Source of the DNA: Luteimonas panaciterrae
GTDB lineage: Bacteria; Pseudomonadota; Gammaproteobacteria; Xanthomonadales; Xanthomonadaceae
Direction of reading: 5' to 3'
NCBI RefSeq assembly: GCF_020511115.1
Contig: NZ_JAJAVH010000014.1
Coordinates: forward strand, 62,001-126,000
DNA: 64,000 bases
The notes below the pieces were generated by a model. The model saw nothing but the letters and a program-made list of their open reading frames with translations. It did no database searches and had not been told where the DNA came from. A program made the position numbers and the translations under genes. Positions 9,496 through 16,929 of this stretch are shown here, one piece after another (position 1 is the stretch's first letter; every line of letters starts with the position of its first letter).

Positions 9496-9620
9496 AGCGA
9501 TTTCCTTAGGGATTTTCTTCGACTGGCCTGGGCGGTGACTTGACGCCACACTTTCCGTCCTGCCCGTGCCGGCTTGTAAGTCACTGATTCCAAAAGAAAT
9601 CCGCGACAGGTCCAAATACA

Positions 9621-9646
9621 GCAAAAAACAACCCGGCAAACCGGGC
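9621..9646 (-). terminator. Terminator-like hairpin between infC and rpmI
   Basis: On the minus strand arms CCCGG (complement of 9641-9645) and CCGGG (complement of 9632-9636) enclose TTTG and are followed by TTG and six T residues. It looks like an intrinsic terminator or attenuator inside the infC-rpmI gap, so rpmI-rplT expression may depend on read-through or on a promoter in the remaining 125 bases. A TTGGAC/TGGAAT pair spaced 17 bases lies just after it but matches consensus poorly. Confidence 0.6.
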
Positions 9647-9724
9647 CGAGCATTATGCCCTGCCCTGGTTTCCCTTGCAAATCAGGAGGTTCGCTCCGGC
9701 TTTGGCGCCGGGAGCGGATGCCGG

Positions 9725-10246
9725 TTACTTCTTCTTCGGGGCGATCATCATCACCATCTGCCGGCCTTCCAGGCGCGGGCGGGATTCGATGACGATGTCC
9801 TCGCCGAGATCAGCCTCGATGCGCGCGGCCATTTCACGGCCGAGTTCCTGATGGCTCATCTCGCGACCGCGGAAGCGGATGTTGACCTTGATCTTGTCGC
9901 CCTCTTCCAGGAAGCGGCGCATATTGCGCAGCTTGATCTGGTAGTCACCTTCGTCGGTGACCGGGCGGAACTTCATTTCCTTGATCTCGACCTGCTTCTG
10001 CTTCTTCTTGGCCTCGTTGGCCTTCTTCTGCTGCTCGAAGCGGAACTTGCCGAAATCCATGATCTTGCAGACCGGCGGATCGGCGTTGGGCTGGATTTCA
10101 ACCAGATCCAAGCCTTCGTCCTCGGCCATCTGCAGCGCTTCATCGCGCGTGAGCACGCCGATCATTTCGCCGTCGGACCCAATCACGCGCACGCGTGGGA
10201 CGCGAATTTCGTTGTTGCGGCGATTCTGCTTTTCAGGGGTACTGAT
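9725..10246 (-). CDS. infC: Translation initiation factor IF-3 with an AUC start codon
   Basis: IF-3 binds the 30S subunit and rejects non-standard initiator complexes. The 173-residue protein has the N-terminal domain ([21 protein letters not shown]), the central linker helix rich in Lys ([26 protein letters not shown]) and the C-terminal domain ending [13 protein letters not shown]. The start is read as ATC at 10246-10244: GGAG lies eight bases upstream at the best spacing, and [15 protein letters not shown] is the expected N terminus. The upstream in-frame ATGs at 10270 and 10288 lack a comparable ribosome-binding site. A rare start codon on infC is the basis of its known autoregulation in E. 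coli (AUU there). It lies 89 bases after thrS. Confidence 0.95.
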   Translation of the reverse strand: MSTPEKQNRRNNEIRVPRVRVIGSDGEMIGVLTRDEALQMAEDEGLDLVEIQPNADPPVCKIMDFGKFRFEQQKKANEAKKKQKQVEIKEMKFRPVTDEGDYQIKLRNMRRFLEEGDKIKVNIRFRGREMSHQELGREMAARIEADLGEDIVIESRPRLEGRQMVMMIAPKKK

Positions 10247-10254
10247 GTTTCGAT

Positions 10255-10258
10255 CTCC
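10255..10258 (-). promoter_or_regulatory. Ribosome-binding site that fixes the infC AUC start
   Basis: GGAG on the minus strand is eight bases before ATC at 10244-10246. No ATG, GTG or TTG in frame lies at workable distance downstream of it, which supports the non-canonical start. Confidence 0.75.
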
Positions 10259-10335
10259 AAGATGACTCATGCCGGATGCATTCCGCATCCGGGCCTACCG
10301 CGCACGCCCGAATATGGGCATGCGCGATCAATGCT

Positions 10336-12264
10336 TCAAGCAGCCGCGCCTTCATCACGCGGACGGCTCGACTCAATGCTACGCAAGCGCGCGGCGAAGT
10401 CTGCGACAGACATCGAGCCCAGATCTTCCCCCGTTCGCGAGCGCACAGCGATGGCCGCGTTTTCCTTTTCGCGGTCGCCCGCTACGAGCAGATACGGCAC
10501 GCGCTGGAGCGTATGTTCGCGAATCTTATAGCCGATTTTTTCGTTCCGCAAATCCGATTCGACCCGGAAGCCTTGATTTACAAGGGTTTTCCGAACCTCC
10601 TCGACATAGTCGGCCTGATTATCCGTGATATTCATCACAGTTGCCTGCACCGGAGCCAGCCAGGCCGGGAATGCACCAGCGTGGTGCTCGATCAGGATGC
10701 CGATGAACCGCTCCATCGAGCCGACGATGGCCCGGTGCAGCATCACCGGCGTCTGGCGCTGGCTGTGCTCGTCCACGTACTCGGCGCCGAGGCGGCCGGG
10801 CATCATGAAATCGACCTGCATCGTGCCCAGCTGCCAGGTCCGGCCGATGGCGTCCTTCAGGTGGTACTCGATCTTGGGACCGTAGAAGGCGCCCTCGCCC
10901 GGCAGCTCCTGCCATTCCACCCCGCAGGCCGACAGGGCGCTGCGCAGGGCGGCCTCCGCCTTGTCCCAGGTCGCGTCGTCGCCCAAGCGCGGTTCCGGGC
11001 GCAGGGCGATCTTGATCTGGATGTCGTCGAAGCCGAAATCCTGGTAGACCGCCAGGGCCTGGCGATGGAAAGCGGTGACCTCGGCCTCGATCTGGTCCTC
11101 GCGGCAGAAGATGTGGCCGTCGTCCTGGGTGAAGCCGCGTACGCGCAGGATGCCGTGCAGCGCGCCCGAGGGCTCGTTGCGATGACAGGAGCCGAACTCG
11201 CCGTAGCGGATCGGCAGGTCGCGATAGCTGTGCAGGCCCTGGTTGAACACCTGAACATGGCCCGGGCAGTTCATCGGCTTGACCGCGTAGGTGCGCTTCT
11301 CCGACTCGGTGAAGAACATGTTCTCCTTGTAGTTGTCCCAGTGGCCGGACTTCTGCCACAGCGACACGTCCAGGATCTGCGGGCAGCGCACTTCACCGTA
11401 GCCGCTCTCACGGTAGACGCGGCGCATGTACTGCTCGACCACCTGCCAGATCGACCAGCCCTTCGGATGCCAGAACACCAGGCCCGGCGCTTCTTCCTGC
11501 AGATGGAACAGGTCCTGCTGCTTGCCGATCCTGCGATGGTCGCGCTTCTCGGCTTCCTCGATGCGCTGGATGTAGGCCGCCAGCTGCTTCTTGTCGGCCC
11601 AGGCGGTGCCGTAGATGCGCTGCAGCTGCTCGTTCTTGGAATCACCGCGCCAGTACGCACCGGAAATGCGCGTGAGCTTGAAGGCCTTCAGGAAGCGCGT
11701 GTTCGGCACGTGCGGACCGCGGCACATGTCGACGTATTCCTGGTGGTAGTACAGGCCCATCTGCGTCTCGTTGGGCATGTCGTCGATCAGGCGCAGCTTG
11801 TAGTCCTCGCCGCGCGACTTGAACACATCGATGACCTCCGCGCGCGGCGTCATCTTCTTGACCACGTCGTAGTCCTGGTCGATCAGCTCGACCATGCGCT
11901 TCTCGATCGCGGCCAGGTCGTCCGGCGTGAACGGGCGCTCGTACCAGATGTCGTAGAAGAAGCCTTCCTCGATCACCGGACCGATCACCATCTTCGCGGT
12001 CGGATACAGCTGCTTGACCGCATGGCCGACCAGATGCGCGGACGAATGGCGGATGATCTCCAGCCCCTCCTCGTCCTTGGGCGTGATGATCGAAAGCGTC
12101 GCGTCGTGGTCGATGCGGTCGCTAGCATCGACCAGCTGGCCGTCGACCTTGCCGGCGAGGGTCGCCTTGGCCAGGCCCGGGCCGATGGATTGGGCCACTT
12201 CCATGACGGAAACGGGATGTTCGTATTCGCGGCGGCTGCCGTCGGGGAGCGTGATCGTGATCAT
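10336..12264 (-). CDS. thrS: Threonine-tRNA ligase
   Basis: The 642-residue enzyme charges tRNA(Thr). It has the N-terminal TGS domain ([17 protein letters not shown]), the editing domain ([16 protein letters not shown] near residue 75, with the paired His and later Cys region), the class II catalytic core with zinc ligand Cys in [10 protein letters not shown] and the motif 2 region [25 protein letters not shown], and a C-terminal anticodon-binding domain ([23 protein letters not shown]). The start at 12264 matches the TGS N terminus. It is the first gene of the operon here. A 312-base region separates it from the divergent LacI gene and could hold a translational operator like that of E. coli thrS, but I cannot identify one by eye. 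Confidence 0.98.
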   Translation of the reverse strand: MITITLPDGSRREYEHPVSVMEVAQSIGPGLAKATLAGKVDGQLVDASDRIDHDATLSIITPKDEEGLEIIRHSSAHLVGHAVKQLYPTAKMVIGPVIEEGFFYDIWYERPFTPDDLAAIEKRMVELIDQDYDVVKKMTPRAEVIDVFKSRGEDYKLRLIDDMPNETQMGLYYHQEYVDMCRGPHVPNTRFLKAFKLTRISGAYWRGDSKNEQLQRIYGTAWADKKQLAAYIQRIEEAEKRDHRRIGKQQDLFHLQEEAPGLVFWHPKGWSIWQVVEQYMRRVYRESGYGEVRCPQILDVSLWQKSGHWDNYKENMFFTESEKRTYAVKPMNCPGHVQVFNQGLHSYRDLPIRYGEFGSCHRNEPSGALHGILRVRGFTQDDGHIFCREDQIEAEVTAFHRQALAVYQDFGFDDIQIKIALRPEPRLGDDATWDKAEAALRSALSACGVEWQELPGEGAFYGPKIEYHLKDAIGRTWQLGTMQVDFMMPGRLGAEYVDEHSQRQTPVMLHRAIVGSMERFIGILIEHHAGAFPAWLAPVQATVMNITDNQADYVEEVRKTLVNQGFRVESDLRNEKIGYKIREHTLQRVPYLLVAGDREKENAAIAVRSRTGEDLGSMSVADFAARLRSIESSRPRDEGAAA

Positions 12265-12576
12265 TGGGTATCAGGCGGATGCGCATATCTCCGACACCCG
12301 CTGGAATCGGAGCATGGGCTTTGGCGTTGGGAAGTCCGGCCATCGAACCACGCCGTCAGCGTGGTGAGGTGGCCGGGCTCTTGTTCAGGGACGAACGTAA
12401 CGGTCAGCGATGGGCGGTGGTAGTGCTCATGTCGCACGCTCGGCCGGCGTTTCCGCGGGCCACCTTGTCCCTGGGTGGATGGCCGAATTCTAACGCGGAT
12501 TTAGCGCTCGGAAAGCCCCATCGGCGGCGGGCGTATCATTCTGCTCCCCATCACGACCGTACCTCGACCGCGCCGC
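12265..12576. other. Divergent intergenic region, thrS / LacI-family gene
   Basis: These 312 bases hold the start regions of thrS (minus) and the LacI gene (plus). No strong Shine-Dalgarno sequence precedes either start. No good match to the 14-bp operator found upstream of the TonB receptor and glucosidase genes is present, so autoregulation of the LacI gene is not supported by sequence. I see no ORF or clear terminator here. Confidence 0.5.
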
Positions 12577-13605
12577 ATGACGACCCGGGGCAAACCGACA
12601 TCGCTGGACATCGCCCACCTGGCCGGGGTCTCCCAGCCGACGGTGTCGCGCGCGCTCAGCGGCAGTCCCATGGTCAACGAGGAGACCCGCCGCCGCATCC
12701 TCGCCATCGCCGAGCAGCTGAACTACAAGGTCGACAAGAACGCCTCCAACCTGCGCCGGCAGCATTCGGGCACGATCGCCCTGCTGTTCTTCGAGGATCC
12801 GACGCCCGACGACTCGCAGATCAACCCGTTCTTTCTCTCCATGCTCGGCTCGATCACCCGCGCCTGCGGCCAGCGCGGCTACGACCTGCTGATCTCCTTC
12901 CAGCAGCTGTCCGAGGACTGGCAGGCCGAGTACGAGGACAGCCACAAGGCCGACGGCATCCTGCTGCTCGGCTACGGCGACTATCTCGAATCGCAATCAC
13001 GACTGCTGCGGATGGCCGAGCGCGGCACGCACTTCGTGCGCTGGGGCTCGGCCTCGAAGGACCAGCCCGGCGTTTCGATCGGTTGCGACAACGTGCAGGG
13101 CGGACACGACATCACCGCGCATCTGATCGCACAAGGGCGCCGCCGCATCGCCTTCCTTGGACATGCCTCCGAGCACTATCCGGAATTCCTGGAACGCTAT
13201 CGCGGCTATACCGCGGCCTTGCACGAGGCCGGACTGGAGCCCGTGGCGTCGCTGCAAGCCGATGCGATCACGACCGAGCAGTCCGGTTATGAGGCTGCCA
13301 TCACCCTGCTCGCGAATGGCGAAAGCTTCGACGCCGTTTTCGGCGCCAGCGACCTGATCGCCATCGGCGCCTTGCGCGCATTGGCGGAACACGGACTGCG
13401 CGTTCCCGGCGACGTCGCCGTCGCCGGTTTCGACGACATCCCCATGGCCAGCCTGGTGACGCCGGCATTGTCGACCGTGCAACAGGACACGCGCCTTGCC
13501 GGCACGCTGCTGGTCGAAAGCCTGCTGCGGTTGATCCAGGGTGAGCAGGTCGAGAATCAGACGATTCCCGCGAAGCTGATCGTGCGGGCCTCGACGGGCG
13601 CTTAA
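12577..13605 (+). CDS. LacI/GalR-family repressor of the maltose/alpha-glucan module
   Basis: The 342-residue regulator has an N-terminal LacI helix-turn-helix (residues 8-32, SLDIAHLAGVSQPTVSRALSG) and the hinge helix (LRRQHSGTIAL region near residue 60), followed by a periplasmic-binding-protein-like sugar sensor (residues 65-335, with FGASDLIAIGALRAL and VAVAGFDDIPMA blocks). It is the only plus-strand gene of the module and converges with the alpha-amylase gene. By gene content the locus resembles the MalI/MalY/MalA system described in Caulobacter, so a maltose-type inducer is plausible. Its likely sites are the near-palindromes at 19842 and 21642. Inducer and symbol not assigned. Confidence 0.93.
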   Translation: MTTRGKPTSLDIAHLAGVSQPTVSRALSGSPMVNEETRRRILAIAEQLNYKVDKNASNLRRQHSGTIALLFFEDPTPDDSQINPFFLSMLGSITRACGQRGYDLLISFQQLSEDWQAEYEDSHKADGILLLGYGDYLESQSRLLRMAERGTHFVRWGSASKDQPGVSIGCDNVQGGHDITAHLIAQGRRRIAFLGHASEHYPEFLERYRGYTAALHEAGLEPVASLQADAITTEQSGYEAAITLLANGESFDAVFGASDLIAIGALRALAEHGLRVPGDVAVAGFDDIPMASLVTPALSTVQQDTRLAGTLLVESLLRLIQGEQVENQTIPAKLIVRASTGA

Positions 13606-13609
13606 GGGC

Positions 13610-13641
13610 TCGTCATTCCGGCGCAAGCCGGAATGACGAGC
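13610..13641. repeat. REP-like perfect palindrome between convergent genes
   Basis: Arms CTCGTCATTCCGGC and GCCGGAATGACGAG are perfect inverted repeats around a GCAA tetraloop. It fills the gap between the LacI-family gene and the convergent amylase gene. The sequence matches the style of a very common dispersed palindrome in proteobacterial genomes; it probably acts as a bidirectional transcription end or mRNA stabiliser. Confidence 0.8.
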
Positions 13642-13646
13642 GACAA

Positions 13647-15368
13647 CTAATTCTTCGACTCGGCCGCCTGGGATCGCGATTTTCTCGTCATCAGTTCTTC
13701 CAGTCGCGCCCGAAGATCGCTCCTGGTGATCGGACCATCGAAGAAAAAGACGCGCACGCCATGCGCAGGGACTTCAGCCGCCAGCGTTTCCTGCACCTTC
13801 GAATCACGGCCACCGAACGCATCGCGCCATGTCCCGGGCTCCAGATACTCACGAGCCTCCATGCGCTTCGCGGCATTTCCCTTGTTGAGCATGACGAGCG
13901 CGACCTGATGCTCGCCGCCATGCGCATACACACGGTAGAACACCGCCTCATCGCCCTTTAGACGCACATTCAACTGCAAGCCGCGCTGCAACGCGGGCGA
14001 AGCCTGCCGCACCGAGGCGATGCGCGCCAGCGATGTCCGGATCGGATTCCCGCGCGCGGCCTCGATGCGCCCCTGGCCGAAATAGTTGCGATTGCCGGCG
14101 TGCTCGGCACGCCCGCGCATGAATCCGACTTCGGATCCGTAGTAGATCACCGGAATCCCGCGCGCGGTGAACAACCAGTTGTGCGCATCGATGAACCCCG
14201 CATCCGTGGCATCCAGCCGCGGCATGTCGTGATTGTCATAGAACGTCATCAACTCGTATGGATTGGCGAAGGGTCCGTTTTCCAGATGCAGCGGCTCGAC
14301 CAGATTTTCGAACCCTGCGTTGGAATGACCGAATACCTCAGCCAGCTCCGCATTCAGCGGAAAATCCAGCACGCTGGTCTCGCCATGCCCGCGCCAGGTG
14401 TGATGGGCGATCTTGTTCGCGTCGTAATCAAAGGCTTCGCCAAACATGAAAAAGCCGGGATGCTTGGCGCGGATGCGGCTCGTGAACTTCTGCCAGAACG
14501 CATCCGGCATCCAACCGATCGTATCGATGCGGAAGGCATCGGCGCCCTGCCCGATCCACTGCTCATATGCGCCAGCAAGATAGTCCAGCACCGCCGGGTT
14601 GTTCTCGTTGAAATCCGACAGCTCCGCCAACCCGCCGCCGGTGTTGTAGAAGGCATGCAAGGGATTGTGCGCGGGATCGAGCTTCGACGGCGGCAGGTTC
14701 TGATGGTCCGCCAGCAGCTTGCCGTCCTTGTCGAAGATCTGACCGAACTTCGGCTGCGCCTTCGGCATCGTGTACGCAGGCGAACCATGGTTGCCGACGA
14801 TGTCCAGCACCACCTTCAGGTCCTGCGCGTGCATCGCCTTCGTGAAACCGGCGAAATCGAGGCCTGGGCTCGGCAGATGCTCGTCGACACGGTAGAAATT
14901 CACGCCCCAATAGCCGTGATAGCCGGCCTTGCCGCGATCCGTCAGGAAACTGCCCCACGTGACGGGCTTGCCGCCGGTGAAGGCTTCATCGGGATTATCG
15001 ACGATGGGCGTGATCCAGACCGCATCGAACCCCATCTCCCGGATGTAGCCGGCGTTGTCGAGGATGCCTTTGAAATCGCCGCCGAGGTAGCCGATGTTAT
15101 CGCTCTCGCCATTCGGACCCGAGATCGGAATATCGAAAGTGCGATGTTCACCGCCTTGGTCGCGATGATCGTTTCCGGTGTCACCATTGACGAAGCGGTC
15201 GGTCACGACGAAATAGATCGCGTTCGCCGCGAACGGCTCCAGCGTTCCGTAATAATCATCAGCCACCACGCTCTTCTTCGGTACAGCGGAATCACTCTGG
15301 GGCTGACAACCAGCGACCGCAGCCGCCAGCGCGAACAATGCCAGACCAGCCAGCGAGCGCACCATCAT
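13647..15368 (-). CDS. Lipoprotein alpha-amylase, GH13 family
   Basis: The 573-residue enzyme would cleave alpha-1,4-glucans at the cell envelope. A lipoprotein signal (MMVRSLAGLALFALAAAVAGC, lipobox AVAG-C21) anchors it to a membrane. The GH13 barrel follows: nucleophile Asp282 in FRIDT, acid/base Glu311 in FMFGEAFDYD, and Asp381 in NHD, with an early IYFVVTDRFVNGD strand and a C-terminal beta domain (VFYRVYAHGGEHQVALVMLNKG). The start is the ATG at 15368, which overlaps the stop of the permease gene in an ATGA arrangement, so translation is probably coupled. The ORF open upstream of this is in the permease and is not part of the protein. Products would be maltodextrins for the nearby TonB receptor and permease. 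Confidence 0.95.
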   Translation of the reverse strand: MMVRSLAGLALFALAAAVAGCQPQSDSAVPKKSVVADDYYGTLEPFAANAIYFVVTDRFVNGDTGNDHRDQGGEHRTFDIPISGPNGESDNIGYLGGDFKGILDNAGYIREMGFDAVWITPIVDNPDEAFTGGKPVTWGSFLTDRGKAGYHGYWGVNFYRVDEHLPSPGLDFAGFTKAMHAQDLKVVLDIVGNHGSPAYTMPKAQPKFGQIFDKDGKLLADHQNLPPSKLDPAHNPLHAFYNTGGGLAELSDFNENNPAVLDYLAGAYEQWIGQGADAFRIDTIGWMPDAFWQKFTSRIRAKHPGFFMFGEAFDYDANKIAHHTWRGHGETSVLDFPLNAELAEVFGHSNAGFENLVEPLHLENGPFANPYELMTFYDNHDMPRLDATDAGFIDAHNWLFTARGIPVIYYGSEVGFMRGRAEHAGNRNYFGQGRIEAARGNPIRTSLARIASVRQASPALQRGLQLNVRLKGDEAVFYRVYAHGGEHQVALVMLNKGNAAKRMEAREYLEPGTWRDAFGGRDSKVQETLAAEVPAHGVRVFFFDGPITRSDLRARLEELMTRKSRSQAAESKN

Positions 15369-16855
15369 CGCGCCACCGAAGTTTGTGACACGGGCGCGGG
15401 CTGCGGAACGCGCAGCACGCAAAGCCCCGCGACAACCAGGCTGATGCCCCCGATCGTCAACGCCTGGATCGGCGCTCCGCCGAAGAACGTCTTCAAAAGC
15501 ACACCCAAAACACTGGCCGCCACCAACTGCGGAATCACGATGAAGAAGTTGAAGATACCCATGTAAACGCCCATCTTCTGCGCCGGCACGCTGTCCGAGA
15601 GCAAGGCATATGGCAGCGACAGGATCGATGCCCAGGCGAAGCCGACGCCCGCCATCGACAGCAGCAGCCATTGCGGATCGCGGATCACCGTGATCGACAG
15701 CAGGCCCAGCCCACCGAGCACGGCATTGATCAGATGGCTGAAACGAATGCCGAACATCCGCACCATCCACGGAATCGCAATCGCGGCCAACGCCGCGAAG
15801 CCGTTGTAGGCCGCGAACAACACGCCAACCCAGTTCGCGCCCTCGTTATAAGCCGCAGACGTGGTATCGGTGCTGCCGAAGTGCATCTCGGCAACCGCCG
15901 AGGTGGTGTAGATCCACATCGCGAACAACGCGAACCAGGAGAAGAACTGCACCACCGCCAGCGTGCGCATGGCGGCCGGCATCTCCTGCATGTCGTCCAC
16001 GATATTGGTGAAGGCATTCGTGGAGCGCAACCAGGTCCGGATCAGCAATGCGGCGCCGTAGAAGATCATGAGACCGGCGAGAATCAGCAACTGCTTGTCC
16101 AGCCTCCACTCCACGATCCCGGCAACGGCAGCGATGCCAGCGACGAGCCACGCAAGGGCATGACGCCGGATACGCTTCGGCTCGAAATCGCGCGCGGGTA
16201 ATGGCGGCGCCTCATCCCAGGCTTCGAGGGTCTCCGGCGGATATTCCCGTGTGCGCAGCACCGTCCACAGGATCGCGAGAAACAGTACGGCGCCGCCGAA
16301 ATAGAACGCATAACGCACGGTATCCGGCACCTCGCCAGGCCCCGCCGTGTTTCCGACGCCAGCCTTCGCCAGCAGCCACGGCAGCAGACTCGCGATGACG
16401 GATCCGATCCCGATGAAGAAGCTCTGCATCAGATAGCCCGTCGGACGTTGCTTCTGCGGCAGCTGGTCGCCGACGAAGGCGCGGAATGGCTCCATCGAAA
16501 CGTTGATCGAGGCGTCCAGTATCCACAGCAGGCCAGCCGCGATCCACAAGGTCGGCGAATTCGGCATCGCCAGCAATGCAAGCGTGGCGAGGATCGCGCC
16601 CACCATGAAATACGGACGCCGGCGTCCAAGACGCGTCCAGGTCCGGTCGGAGAAATAGCCGACGATCGGCTGCACCAGCAGCCCGGTCAGCGGCGCCGCG
16701 ATCCACAGCATCGGGATCTCGTCGACGTCGGCGCCGAGTGTCTGGAAAATGCGGCTGACATTGGCGTTCTGCAGCGCGAAACCGAACTGGATGCCCAGGA
16801 ATCCGAAGCACATGTTCCAGATCTGCCAGAACGACAGCTGCGGTTTACCGGTCAT
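15365..16855 (-). CDS. MFS sugar permease (MalY/GPH-like maltose transporter)
   Basis: This 496-residue inner-membrane protein has about twelve hydrophobic segments. The first block FWQIWNMCFGFLGIQFGFALQNANVSRIFQ and the loop motif GYFSDRTWTRLGRRRPYFMVG are typical of glycoside/sugar:cation symporters related to SLC45 and bacterial MalY. It lies between the alpha-amylase (overlap of four bases) and the TonB receptor genes, consistent with moving maltose or maltodextrins from periplasm to cytosol, where the glucosidase at 19959-21572 would split them. Substrate assignment rests on neighbours. Confidence 0.92.
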   Translation of the reverse strand: MTGKPQLSFWQIWNMCFGFLGIQFGFALQNANVSRIFQTLGADVDEIPMLWIAAPLTGLLVQPIVGYFSDRTWTRLGRRRPYFMVGAILATLALLAMPNSPTLWIAAGLLWILDASINVSMEPFRAFVGDQLPQKQRPTGYLMQSFFIGIGSVIASLLPWLLAKAGVGNTAGPGEVPDTVRYAFYFGGAVLFLAILWTVLRTREYPPETLEAWDEAPPLPARDFEPKRIRRHALAWLVAGIAAVAGIVEWRLDKQLLILAGLMIFYGAALLIRTWLRSTNAFTNIVDDMQEMPAAMRTLAVVQFFSWFALFAMWIYTTSAVAEMHFGSTDTTSAAYNEGANWVGVLFAAYNGFAALAAIAIPWMVRMFGIRFSHLINAVLGGLGLLSITVIRDPQWLLLSMAGVGFAWASILSLPYALLSDSVPAQKMGVYMGIFNFFIVIPQLVAASVLGVLLKTFFGGAPIQALTIGGISLVVAGLCVLRVPQPAPVSQTSVAR

Positions 16856-16892
16856 GCACTACACCAGTCGGCGATGCGGACAGCATACAGAC

Positions 16893-16925
16893 TCGCGCGG
16901 GAGCGTTTGCGACGCTCCCGCGCGA
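16893..16925. repeat. Strong REP-like hairpin between TonB receptor and permease genes
   Basis: Arms TCGCGCGGGAGCGT (16893-16906) and ACGCTCCCGCGCGA (16912-16925) pair perfectly around TTGCG. It starts four bases before the receptor stop on the plus coordinate scale and 38 bases before the permease start. No T run follows, so it more likely protects the receptor mRNA 3' end or lowers downstream expression than ends transcription fully. Confidence 0.75.
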
Positions 16926-16929
16926 TCGG

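Noticed and set aside
13610-13641. Considered as a special regulatory site of the amylase module
   Set aside because: It is typical of common dispersed REP-like palindromes and lies between convergent genes, so a plain transcription-end role is enough.
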